Shown here one piece after another: positions 26,298 through 33,276 of a stretch of 33,284 nucleotides of DNA (its first letter is position 1; each line of letters begins with the position of its first letter). The stretch covers positions 1-33,284 of the forward strand of contig NZ_JAIVLB010000031.1 of assembly GCF_020524495.1 (NCBI RefSeq), given 5' to 3'. The notes under the pieces are model-generated. The model searched no databases and was not told the origin of the DNA. It saw only the letters and a list, made by a program, of their open reading frames with translations. The stretch is from Bacillus stratosphericus (lineage in GTDB: Bacteria; Bacillota; Bacilli; Bacillales; Bacillaceae). Position numbers and translations under genes: made by a program.

Positions 26298-26883
26298 AAT
26301 GATCCTCTAAATAAAATACCTTATCACATATCTCTCTTAAAGTTTCGATCTGATGTGTTGAAAATACAATGGAACAGTGTTTGCTTGTAAGTTCTTTAAA
26401 TTTTTCAATGATCACTTTTTGACTTTTCTCATCAATACCTGTAAGTGGTTCATCTAATAATAAATAATGAATATCTTCATTGATGAGTGCGGCACAAAGC
26501 GCCAATTTTTGTTTCATTCCGTGTGAATAATGTTTGATCAATTTATCCTTATTCGGATATAGAGTATAGTCCTCTAAAATACCATGAATCTTTGAAACAT
26601 CTTTTTTCTTAAAAACAGATTGTATAAATACAAGATATTCATATCCAGTTAAATATTCATACGACCTAGGGACGTCAGGCACGAACACTACATTTTCCTC
26701 GGTCTCTTTCATAATATCACCACTATCTAACTCGTAAATACCTGCTATACACTTTAATAATGTAGATTTACCTGAGCCATTAGAACCAACTATCGCAACA
26801 ATCTCGCCTGGCATTAACTCTAAATTGATCTTCTCAAAGATCAAACTGTTTCCATAACTAAAAGATGCTTCCTTAACTTGCAT
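26275..26883 (-). CDS. ABC transporter ATP-binding protein of the circular bacteriocin cluster
   Basis: A 202-residue reverse-strand ATPase subunit. Walker A is IVGSNGSGKSTLLKCIAG (about residues 30-47), the ABC signature is YSHGMKQKLALCAAL, Walker B is YLLLDEPLTGIDEKS, and the switch His lies in VFSTHQIETL. It has no membrane domain and would work with the adjacent membrane proteins. In circular bacteriocin operons such a short ATPase (As-48D, CclD, AcnD type) powers export and contributes to immunity. The start overlaps the end of the preceding 495-residue gene by 11 bases, showing tight operon packing. Confidence 0.9.
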   Translation of the reverse strand: MQVKEASFSYGNSLIFEKINLELMPGEIVAIVGSNGSGKSTLLKCIAGIYELDSGDIMKETEENVVFVPDVPRSYEYLTGYEYLVFIQSVFKKKDVSKIHGILEDYTLYPNKDKLIKHYSHGMKQKLALCAALINEDIHYLLLDEPLTGIDEKSQKVIIEKFKELTSKHCSIVFSTHQIETLREICDKVFYLEDHYEELVYK

Positions 26884-28360
26884 TTTTAATCACATCCTTC
26901 ACTTTGGTATTTCTCAAATACAAGACCGCGACGACGATAATCGAAGACTGAATAACAATTAAAGTCACTATGTACTTTCCTAAATGAAAAAGCATATCCA
27001 GATTAAAAATTTCCATAATAAAAATAAAGGAAAGCAAAATAGAGATTATGTACAAATAAACATTTTCAAACATGACTGCTTTACTTGAGTTTCCTATTTC
27101 ATAATCACTCTCAGGATTTATTTTCGGAAAGAGTATTGCACCAATGGTAGCAGCTAGCCCCATGTTGATAAATACAAAAACAATTAAAAGAGCAACGCCA
27201 GTAATGATTGGATAAGGAATATGTAAGATGATCATTGTGATGACACTAAAGATTACTGGTATCCCAGATAAAATCATATACAAGTAAACTTTCTGTATTA
27301 AGATTTCATTTAAAGAAATGTTCCATGCAGTATTGGGTGGCAATGCAAAAAATTCAATATCAGGGCTAATGACCTTTTTTAAGTAATCGGTTATAAAATT
27401 TGAAAAAGCCACAGATATAAATATGATGGATAGTATAACATAAGAATTATTCTTTAAAAATAAATTAACTAACATTGGAACAGTTGCTAACGAACATACA
27501 TGTAGAACATATAAATATTTTAAGAACTTGAGTTTATTGTGGTAAGTCCTTTTTACAAGTAAGATATCTTTGTTAAAGAAAATCAACTTTTTAAATCCTA
27601 GCCTGTGCTGAACAACAGCTTCTTTTGTATTTACTTCTTCTTTACCAATTTTCCGAATCACCTTATGATAGTGAAGCATCATAGACAGAATAAATAGAAC
27701 CGAACAGACGATTAACAGTTCTGTCAAGATGTTGAATATATCAAATTGAAAATGACTATAGATTTGTATTATTTCCGACTTAAAAAGATGTAAAATTGAT
27801 AACAATACGATATAGACAGTAAAACATACTAAAATGAGCTTTAAAAGTCGCACATTTTGGCCAAGTCCTTTTTGGAAGTAGCTTCTATAAAATTGATAGG
27901 AAGAAAAGTTCATCACTGTTAAGATTATTAATATAACTAATAACAACAAAGAAATAATCACTATTGGATTTCCAATCATGAACATAGGCAAAAAAAACAT
28001 CAAGAAAAATTTCAACACAGTTTTACCAAAAAAATAAAAATAAATATGTCGATAAATTTTTCTGTATGATTCTGTTCTTTTCACAACTATATTTTGATGT
28101 AAAGTGTAAACTAAATAATTTTTTATAGGGAAATCTCTCGCATCAATTATTGCTAAGAAACAACATATGGTACTTATTAGAGAAATGTCTAATAGTCGAG
28201 CTTTTAAAACAAAAAATAAGCTTATGCCTATTGCAGGGTAAATGATGAAGAAACTTAAAAATAGAAATAAATATGTAGCATGACCGAACCATTGTGGTAA
28301 TGATGCTTCATCTATTTTCTTTCTAAGATACATTTTTTGAAATAGTAAAGCTAATCTCAT
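26873..28360 (-). CDS. Large membrane protein of the circular bacteriocin cluster (As-48B/AcnB-like)
   Basis: A 495-residue reverse-strand protein with about ten to twelve hydrophobic helices and no recognised catalytic motif. Helices include YLFLFLSFFIIYPAIGISLF near the N-terminus and IVTLIVIQSSIIVVAVLYL near the C-terminus; basic loops such as HYHKVIRKIGKEEVNTKE separate them. Size, topology and placement directly after the precursor match the large membrane component required for maturation of circular bacteriocins, which is proposed to take part in leader removal, ring closure or export. ATG 28360 follows AGGTGAT. A hairpin lies between precursor and this gene. The family match is by context, not by a motif. 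Confidence 0.75.
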   Translation of the reverse strand: MRLALLFQKMYLRKKIDEASLPQWFGHATYLFLFLSFFIIYPAIGISLFFVLKARLLDISLISTICCFLAIIDARDFPIKNYLVYTLHQNIVVKRTESYRKIYRHIYFYFFGKTVLKFFLMFFLPMFMIGNPIVIISLLLLVILIILTVMNFSSYQFYRSYFQKGLGQNVRLLKLILVCFTVYIVLLSILHLFKSEIIQIYSHFQFDIFNILTELLIVCSVLFILSMMLHYHKVIRKIGKEEVNTKEAVVQHRLGFKKLIFFNKDILLVKRTYHNKLKFLKYLYVLHVCSLATVPMLVNLFLKNNSYVILSIIFISVAFSNFITDYLKKVISPDIEFFALPPNTAWNISLNEILIQKVYLYMILSGIPVIFSVITMIILHIPYPIITGVALLIVFVFINMGLAATIGAILFPKINPESDYEIGNSSKAVMFENVYLYIISILLSFIFIMEIFNLDMLFHLGKYIVTLIVIQSSIIVVAVLYLRNTKVKDVIKNAS

Positions 28361-28385
28361 ATAATATCACCTAATATATAGTAAT

Positions 28386-28432
28386 AGGGGGAGAAGACAA
28401 AGATTAGTAGTTAATTACTGCTTTTCTCCCCT
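28386..28432 (-). terminator. Attenuator-like hairpin between precursor and biosynthetic genes
   Basis: On the reverse strand AGGGGAGAA near the precursor's 3' end pairs with TTCTCCCCCT (28386-28395) over about 9 bp with one bulge. The following sequence is A/T-rich but lacks a clean T run. It may cause partial termination or protect the precursor mRNA end, so that far more precursor than machinery is made. Confidence 0.5.
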
Positions 28433-28688
28433 GTGCTTTTGCTATTGCCTTTAGTGCCCCAATAGCACCAGCTAAAGCAAGCCCTACGCCTGTAGCTGCA
28501 CCGACAACACCAATAATAGTTGCGATTGTTCCGCCTGCCATAATAAGATCTGCAATTGTTTTAGCTGTACTTATTTCAATACCAAGCTTTGCTACTAAAA
28601 AGTTCTGATTAACACTCATAAAAGCAACAGAAGTTACAGCAATTGTTGCGATTAGTGACATAAAGCCAAAACCAAATAACTTTTTCAT
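28404..28688 (-). CDS. Circular bacteriocin precursor (uberolysin/circularin A/amylocyclicin type)
   Basis: A 94-residue precursor. The N-terminal 30 residues (MKKLFGFGFMSLIATIAVTS, then VAFMSVNQNF) look like a hydrophobic leader. The predicted mature part starts LVAKLGIEISTAKTIADLIM and ends AKAQGRKAVINY. Cut after Phe30, it would be 64 residues, the length of amylocyclicin, and joined head to tail from Leu to Tyr. It shares the LGI-----A--I-D-I--A pattern at the start and a basic C-terminal helix (net charge about +4, Lys and Arg clustered at 50-59) with that family; Gly/Ala/Ile-rich helices fill the rest. There are no cysteines. ATG 28688 follows AAAAGGGGAAT. It is the first gene of the reverse-strand cluster. 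Leader cut and ring closure are inference from the family. Confidence 0.87.
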   Translation of the reverse strand: MKKLFGFGFMSLIATIAVTSVAFMSVNQNFLVAKLGIEISTAKTIADLIMAGGTIATIIGVVGAATGVGLALAGAIGALKAIAKAQGRKAVINY

Positions 28689-28851
28689 AAGTATTCCCCT
28701 TTTCTTTTAATTATTTTCTCCCCCTTTTTATATTTTGTCATAAAAATTGTATAACTTCAACATTCTTTACAATTTAAATAAAAATAGTTAAATGATCCCA
28801 TTGTTATATGAATTTAAAATAATAATAAAGACTGCATTTACAATAAGAGAA

Positions 28852-28900
28852 ACTGTGAAAAATATAGTACTAGGTTCAGCTCACAGTATCCTTTTATAAT
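28852..28900 (+). promoter_or_regulatory. Promoter with inverted repeat upstream of the secreted amidase
   Basis: A perfect TATAAT lies at 28895-28900, with only a weak -35 (about 28872). ACTGTGA (28852-28858) and TCACAGT (28881-28887) are perfect 7-bp inverted arms spanning the -35 area, a possible operator. The region lies between the bacteriocin precursor and the amidase, which diverge. I could not pick a confident promoter for the precursor side. Confidence 0.45.
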
Positions 28901-28951
28901 ACTGAAATGGTATGTGTGTTTCACACTATAAAAGGAATTAGAGGTAATAAT

Positions 28952-29779
28952 ATGAAAATAAGTAACATTATTGTCACATCTTTGTTGTCAGCATCTGTAT
29001 TATTCACTGGGCTTGGTTTGGAAGGGAAAGCGATAGCAAAAGATGTATTTCCTTCTATGAATGATAAAAGAGTCAAAAAAGAAGTAGCTGAGATGAAAGC
29101 AGAAGGAGTAACCTCTAAGCAAATTAAAGAGCTTTATGAAATGAGTAAAAAAGAATATAGCTCTGTATCTACGGAAGAAAAAGCAGAAGCACTGTACAAA
29201 GAGTCAAAGAAAGATATTAACCAATATATTAAAAATGGCGTGATCGACGAGTATCTGCCTAAGTACAACGAAGAGAGAGAAAAGAGGAGCGTAAACGCCA
29301 AGAGTAAGAGCAAGAGCAAGAGCAAGAGCCTAGGAACTAAAGGCGATGTATTGGTGAGTTACGACTCAGGTAGTTCTGTAATTGGACTTGGACATGCCGC
29401 AATTGTCTCTACTGAAAAAAAACAGACAGTAGAGTCTTGGCATAAGAATTGGAGTCCGATTAAACAGCATGGAGTCAGAAAATACAATAATACATGGCGT
29501 ACTAGAAAGAAGGTTTATGGGCTTTGGGTGAAGAAGTCTAATAACAAGAAGTATATTAATGCGGCTAAATATGCTGAGAAACAAGCTAAAGAGAAGAAGC
29601 CATACAATATGAACTGGCTTGATAAGAAAACTACAAAAAAATTCTATTGTTCTCAATTGGCTTGGAGAGCTTGGAAGAATCAAGGTCACGATATTGACAA
29701 TATAAAATTTGATACAGTCGTATCGCCAATGGAATTAGTTAACTCTAACAACACGAAGGTTTTTTATCATAAAAAGTAA
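28952..29779 (+). CDS. Secreted permuted papain-like amidase/peptidase (YiiX/YycO type)
   Basis: A 275-residue secreted protein. A signal peptide covers about residues 1-30 (hydrophobic run IIVTSLLSASVLFTGLGLEG, probable cut near AIAKD). A charged helical region (residues 38-112) contains KKEVAEMKAEGVTSKQIKEL. A Lys-Ser linker (117-126) leads to the catalytic domain: GDVLVSYDSGSSVIGLGHAA with the probable catalytic His148, and FYCSQLAWRAW with the probable nucleophile Cys233, then VVSPMELVNS. The order His then Cys, with GD--- at the domain start, fits the circularly permuted NlpC/P60 (YiiX/YaeF) family, which hydrolyses amide or peptidoglycan-type bonds. ATG 28952 follows AGAGGTAAT; a longer frame from 28907 lacks a site. 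It is transcribed divergently from the bacteriocin precursor. Confidence 0.75.
   Translation: MKISNIIVTSLLSASVLFTGLGLEGKAIAKDVFPSMNDKRVKKEVAEMKAEGVTSKQIKELYEMSKKEYSSVSTEEKAEALYKESKKDINQYIKNGVIDEYLPKYNEEREKRSVNAKSKSKSKSKSLGTKGDVLVSYDSGSSVIGLGHAAIVSTEKKQTVESWHKNWSPIKQHGVRKYNNTWRTRKKVYGLWVKKSNNKKYINAAKYAEKQAKEKKPYNMNWLDKKTTKKFYCSQLAWRAWKNQGHDIDNIKFDTVVSPMELVNSNNTKVFYHKK
29300..29329 (+). repeat. Five tandem AAGAG(T/C) hexamers encoding a Lys-Ser linker
   Basis: One aagagt followed by four aagagc units code for KSKSKSKSKS between the helical region and catalytic domain of the secreted amidase. Hexamer gain or loss keeps the frame, so linker length can vary by slippage. Confidence 0.9.
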
Positions 29780-29785
29780 GAGGTT

Positions 29786-29820
29786 AAGCAGTCGGGGTGT
29801 CCCGATTGCTTTGCTTGTTT
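29786..29820 (+). terminator. Terminator after the secreted amidase gene
   Basis: AAGCAGTCGGG pairs with CCCGATTGCTTT (one G-T pair) around a 4-base loop, followed by a T-rich tail just after the stop codon. Confidence 0.8.
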
Positions 29821-29842
29821 AAAATTGAAAGGAGATGATTGA

Positions 29843-30958
29843 ATGAATTATTTTAAAATACTTGTATCCATTTGTATCATAGCAATAATTTGTTCAGCAT
29901 GTTCACAGAGGCAGGATGCAGTAGTAGACTCTCCTAAAAAAGAGTTGAGCGATATGGAAGACAGTAAATTTGCTGTAATTTACTCAAAAATGATGGATAG
30001 GGGATGCGAGATAGTAAACTATAACAATACGGGGAGTAAGCTATCAAGCGTGTCATTAAAAGACTGCGTGGGATTTACTTCGTCTACTCAGAGTGATAAT
30101 AATATGTACTTCTCATCTAATAGGTCTAATTATCATGTGTCTCTAAATAAAAAGACAGGTAGGGTAGAGCCTTTGAATACAAAATCACTTTCAAAATCTA
30201 CAGAAGACGAGGGAGCATTCTTTATTAACTACTCTAATGGGTATGTTTTACACGACATTAACGTGGGTTTTACAGAGGATGGCTTAGTAGGCGAATTAGT
30301 ATATTGGAATGAAGATAACAACGACAAAAATCAAGTTGAATTAGATGGAGAATTAACAACAGCTATATTTGAAGACAAAAAAATCTATGCCATTCTCAGC
30401 AATGATGAAAGTGTCACAGTATCTTCAATAGACCCTAAAACTCATAAAGAAAAACGAAAAAAGATAGACGTCGAATCAGTCTTTTTTCCTGACAACAATG
30501 AATCTTTGAAGTCATTAAACAATGAAAAATTAATTCTTGCCGTAAACGATGGTGTTGACAGTAAGGAAGAATCAATGTTGGTTGTACTCGACAAAAAAAC
30601 TCTCGATACAAAAAGAGAGATCGTAATGGACAAGGGATTCACTATCTACAAGACCAGTGTAGACAATGATAAAGTCACAATAGTTTCCTATGAAGGTGAA
30701 GTAAAAATGTTTAACAGAGACTTCAAAGAGATATTATCTGAAAAAATTCCACTTAATTTTAAATCAGATGACGAACGTTTAGAAGAGGTCAAGATTTTAG
30801 ACGGCAAGATTTATGCATTGGTAAGAATGTTTGATAGAGATAAGGATGGAGTTATTGGCAGAATTATTGAATATAATATTGAAAGCAAAGACTCTAAAGA
30901 GATATCGCTAAAATCTGATAGAGATTGGGAAATGACGAGCTTGGAAGTCATAAAATAA
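29843..30958 (+). CDS. Putative lipoprotein, unrecognised family
   Basis: A 371-residue protein with a lipoprotein-type signal: a short basic start, a hydrophobic run (ILVSICIIAIICSAC), then Cys20 as the likely lipidated residue. The -3 position is Cys rather than Leu, so the lipobox is imperfect. The mature part is acidic to neutral and built of repeated short beta-like stretches, for example KIYAILSNDESVTVSSIDPK, then KLILAVNDGVDSKEESMLVV, then KIYALVRMFDRDKDGV. Repeats of the KIYA(I/L)---D type suggest a beta-propeller. Function is unknown. ATG 29843 follows AAAGGAGATG. A DUF2651 gene follows immediately, with its GTG four bases after this gene's stop, so they form an operon. Confidence 0.65.
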   Translation: MNYFKILVSICIIAIICSACSQRQDAVVDSPKKELSDMEDSKFAVIYSKMMDRGCEIVNYNNTGSKLSSVSLKDCVGFTSSTQSDNNMYFSSNRSNYHVSLNKKTGRVEPLNTKSLSKSTEDEGAFFINYSNGYVLHDINVGFTEDGLVGELVYWNEDNNDKNQVELDGELTTAIFEDKKIYAILSNDESVTVSSIDPKTHKEKRKKIDVESVFFPDNNESLKSLNNEKLILAVNDGVDSKEESMLVVLDKKTLDTKREIVMDKGFTIYKTSVDNDKVTIVSYEGEVKMFNRDFKEILSEKIPLNFKSDDERLEEVKILDGKIYALVRMFDRDKDGVIGRIIEYNIESKDSKEISLKSDRDWEMTSLEVIK

Positions 30959-30961
30959 CTG

Positions 30962-31249
30962 GTGAGGAGAGTGGAGTATATTAGCTTACATTATCTTCAA
31001 CCCATGGCTCTTGTGTTATTCACATTGCCATTATTGTATTTGGCTTGGGGGATTATCGGCTATTTAATCTTTAAGAAGGTCTATGTGGTACTAATTATCA
31101 CATTTATCACATCGACCATCTTCATATTTGCATACACTGGGTTCGACATGTCTAATATGTACTGGGTAGTGACTGTCACCTTTCTATGTATGTGTACCTC
31201 TGTCATAACAAAAATTATACGATATATTTTAAATCGTATTGCTCAGTGA
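30962..31249 (+). CDS. DUF2651-family small membrane protein (YbeF-like), second copy
   Basis: A 95-residue hydrophobic protein with about three membrane segments: MALVLFTLPLLYLAWGIIGY, VYVVLIITFITSTIFIFAYT and WVVTVTFLCMCTSVITKIIR. The opening MALVLFTLPL and the VVLI-TFI--T-F-F core fit DUF2651 (YbeF). It is only distantly like the copy at 23435. Start choice is unsure: GTG 30962 overlaps the GGTGAGGAG site, GTG 30971 is too near it, and ATG 31004 has no good site but gives the family-like N-terminus. It follows the lipoprotein gene with no gap, so the two probably act together. Confidence 0.65.
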   Translation: MRRVEYISLHYLQPMALVLFTLPLLYLAWGIIGYLIFKKVYVVLIITFITSTIFIFAYTGFDMSNMYWVVTVTFLCMCTSVITKIIRYILNRIAQ

Positions 31250-31273
31250 TTCTTTTAATTGGGAGGAGGAATT

Positions 31274-31597
31274 TTGGGTAAAGAAGAATTGTATTGTCAA
31301 TTAATGCACATGAAAAATGCGATTGTGGCTTTGCACGATCATTTAGCACCTGAATTTAGAACAAGAGATTTAGCTCTTCTAAAGTATAGTTTTACTGAAA
31401 AGCAGATTTCTGAATTAGATGATTATTTCATGAAGATCACTATGGAAAAGTCTAAAGTCAGCAAAGAAGACTTTAGAAAAAAGCTTGCTGAAATAAAAGG
31501 TCTTCCTCACTTGACTAATGAAGTTTCTGAAGATGTTTTATTGTCTTATAAAGCTGATGATCTACATACTAAATTCATCAACAACATATTAAAGTGA
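31274..31597 (+). CDS. Hypothetical cytosolic protein (107 aa)
   Basis: A mostly helical, charged protein of 107 residues with no signal peptide or membrane segment. Visible stretches are LYCQLMHMKNAIVALHDHLA, then YSFTEKQISELDDYFMKITM, then LLSYKADDLHTKFINNIL. I do not recognise the family. I start it at TTG 31274 because GGGAGGAGG ends five bases upstream. The gene follows the DUF2651 gene closely and precedes a short hairpin with a T run, so it may be the last gene of the lipoprotein operon. A role as a cytosolic partner or immunity factor is possible but unsupported. Confidence 0.55.
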   Translation: MGKEELYCQLMHMKNAIVALHDHLAPEFRTRDLALLKYSFTEKQISELDDYFMKITMEKSKVSKEDFRKKLAEIKGLPHLTNEVSEDVLLSYKADDLHTKFINNILK

Positions 31598-31620
31598 ACA
31601 GACTGAAGGCCTGTTTTTTT
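31597..31620 (+). terminator. Probable terminator after the 107-aa gene
   Basis: AACAG and CTGTT form a short stem around ACTGAAGGC, followed by a run of T residues directly after the stop codon. The stem is short but the T run is long. Confidence 0.55.
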
Positions 31621-31729
31621 GTTTCTGAATATCATTGAATTTGCTGATACTTTTTGATTGCGGTGTCCGAAAGCATTTTTTATTTTTCATTGTTTCGTTT
31701 TGAGGAACATTTCTGTGTTCCTTAACTGT

Positions 31730-32041
31730 GGAGGTGCTTTGATGATCATTGCATGTGGTTTTTCAGAAACGGAAAGATGCCGTCCGGTGCTGTTCGTTCA
31801 TGATTCCAGCCAGCCCCTCAAAAAATTCGGGGCTTTCGCCGGAGCGTGAAAAGGCATTTTTTCAATCGAACTTGGCGTTTTCTTCAGGAGCGCTACGGAA
31901 AAAATCGAATCATTGGAAAATGATATTGATGTGTTTTTTTAAAATGCATTTAAATACAGAAAAACATGTTTTGAAAATAAATTTCCAAATATAGAACCCA
32001 CATCAGTGTTCTTTCTTGGTTATATTAAAGAAGAAAATTAA
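31730..32041 (+). pseudogene. Unrecognised decayed gene
   Basis: No intact frame covers this stretch. The clearest protein-like part reads ATEKIESLENDIDVFF, then an in-frame TAA (31940-31942), then NAFKYRKTCFENKFPNIEPT and SVFFLGYIKEEN before TAA 32041. Upstream bits in other frames (DDHCMWFFRNGKMPSGAVRS) may be earlier parts. A hairpin AGCCCC...GGGGCT is also present near 31812-31834. I do not recognise the family. Position between small accessory genes suggests a former toxin, immunity or phage-derived gene. Confidence 0.4.
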
Positions 32042-32071
32042 TAGGATTCATCTGATGATGATTACATAGGG

Positions 32072-32434
32072 ATGTCAATAGGTGGGAGTATAAAGGTTAG
32101 AGCGGAATCTCCTGTTGCGGAGAATGTCCTTTTTAATGAAAAGGACGGTTTATCGCGAACGTTTGTTATGGAAACTAAAGAAGCTTATGATAAAGCAAAT
32201 GCATTTTTAGCGAAATCTCAACCGCAGATTACTGTAATGGCAAAGAAGAAGAAAAACTGTGGAGGAGTCAATCGTTATGATGGGAACAGAGTAGCAGGTA
32301 CAGTGTATATTGATTCTTGTAGAGCTAATAAGATGGCTGCTATTATAAATGCTGGCGGTACTGGGATTAAGGTTAAAGTTTTAAGAAATCCTATTAATGG
32401 TAAAATGTATCCTTATTGGATAAAACCACAATAA
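32072..32434 (+). CDS. Hypothetical basic protein, possibly a secreted protein with lost signal
   Basis: A 120-residue protein, acidic in the middle and strongly basic toward the C-terminus: LSRTFVMETKEAYDKANAFL, then VMAKKKKNCGGVNRYDGNRV, then GTVYIDSCRANKMAAIINAG, then VKVLRNPINGKMYPYWIKPQ. Two cysteines (in KNCGG and DSCR) could pair. I do not recognise the family. ATG 32072 has only a weak site (TAGGG directly before it), and there is no signal peptide. Since upstream sequence is decayed, the true N-terminus may be lost. The basic C-terminal module of about 60 residues looks like a compact secreted domain; this is inference. Confidence 0.5.
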   Translation: MSIGGSIKVRAESPVAENVLFNEKDGLSRTFVMETKEAYDKANAFLAKSQPQITVMAKKKKNCGGVNRYDGNRVAGTVYIDSCRANKMAAIINAGGTGIKVKVLRNPINGKMYPYWIKPQ

Positions 32435-32453
32435 TTTAAGTGGAGGGATATAT

Positions 32454-32717
32454 ATGCGATTGTTAAAAATATCTCTACTTTTAATTTCTATGTTAGTTAT
32501 TTCAATTAGTATTTATACAATCTTTTTTGATTCATCTGGCTCAACTGCTTATTTTGCTTCTCCCTTGATTGGCTTAATGTTAATAATAATAATAGCTATA
32601 TTGTCATGTGTGTTCTATTTCCAAAATTGTCAACACTTTTTTTGTTTCAATGGATTCTTTCAAAGCGAGCATGAGATTTTCATCTCGCTTTTTTTGCTGT
32701 TCTTCAAATCATTCTAG
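32454..32717 (+). CDS. Small hydrophobic protein, C-terminus probably altered
   Basis: An 87-codon frame from ATG 32454 behind GTGGAGGG. The first 50 residues form two clear membrane helices (MRLLKISLLLISMLVISISI and SPLIGLMLIIIIAILSCVFY). After FYFQN the sequence becomes Phe/Cys-rich and runs straight through a strong terminator hairpin at 32662-32695, which a normal gene would not do. A small frameshift or deletion near residue 55 probably fused the original protein to non-coding sequence. Function is unknown. Confidence 0.45.
   Translation: MRLLKISLLLISMLVISISIYTIFFDSSGSTAYFASPLIGLMLIIIIAILSCVFYFQNCQHFFCFNGFFQSEHEIFISLFLLFFKSF
32662..32695 (+). terminator. Rho-independent terminator inside the 3' part of the 87-aa frame
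   Basis: AAAGCGAG (32662-32669) pairs with CTCGCTTT (32684-32691), the inner bases ATGA and TCAT extend the stem, and seven or more T residues follow. Confidence 0.8.
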
Positions 32718-32768
32718 CTGTTTATGGTGTGTTTTATAAATACTTAAGAGGTTAAGGAGAGTAATAAA

Positions 32769-33134
32769 ATGTATTTATTCTTATTCACTTTAATTTACTG
32801 TGTGTTAACACAGATTTTTAATTTGTCCTATGAGATTTCTTTTGGGGTGTATCTTATTGGTTTAGGTCTGATAAAAGGACTTTCCAGTGGGGAAATTAAA
32901 GATATCTTTAATTTCAAGAAGACAAGGGACGTGTACAAAGAAAACAGATTCATAGATTCTTTAATGGAATTGCTCTCTTTGATATTAATCTTTATTAATA
33001 CATACATAATTGATTATGAACCATTCTCTCCCTTTGAGTTTGTTTATACTTTTATCCTAATTGTACTTCTATACAGATTCCTATTTTGGGGAATCATAAG
33101 AGAGTCGAAAAAATGGTTTCATAAAGAATCATAA
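32769..33134 (+). CDS. Hypothetical membrane protein (121 aa)
   Basis: A 121-residue protein with three to four hydrophobic stretches: MYLFLFTLIYCVLTQIFNL, SFGVYLIGLGLIKGL, LMELLSLILIFINTYII and FVYTFILIVLLYRFLFWGII. A charged cytosolic loop lies in the middle (EIKDIFNFKKTRDVYKENRF). It ends KKWFHKES. I do not recognise the family. ATG 32769 follows TTAAGGAGAG, a good ribosome-binding site, and a strong terminator comes after the gene, so it looks like an intact single gene. Confidence 0.55.
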   Translation: MYLFLFTLIYCVLTQIFNLSYEISFGVYLIGLGLIKGLSSGEIKDIFNFKKTRDVYKENRFIDSLMELLSLILIFINTYIIDYEPFSPFEFVYTFILIVLLYRFLFWGIIRESKKWFHKES

Positions 33135-33180
33135 GAGACGTTGTAGTATTGACTTATAAAAATCACTCAGACCGTAGACA

Positions 33181-33213
33181 AACCCCACCTTTACTTCAAG
33201 TAAAAGTGGGGTT
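33181..33213. terminator. Strong bidirectional terminator
   Basis: AACCCCACCTTTACTT (33181-33196) pairs with AAGTAAAAGTGGGGTT (33198-33213) over 16 bp with one mismatch, with T residues after the right arm. Confidence 0.85.
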
Positions 33214-33250
33214 TTCACTTATTTTGATAAAATTTATCAGTTGTCTTACG

Positions 33251-33276
33251 CTGGACATGGTCCTTTCCATGTCCAG
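33251..33276. repeat. Perfect 10-bp inverted repeat near the window end
   Basis: CTGGACATGG (33251-33260) and CCATGTCCAG (33267-33276) are perfect inverted arms around TCCTTT. This could be a terminator for a gene beyond the window or an operator; the context is cut off. Confidence 0.7.
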
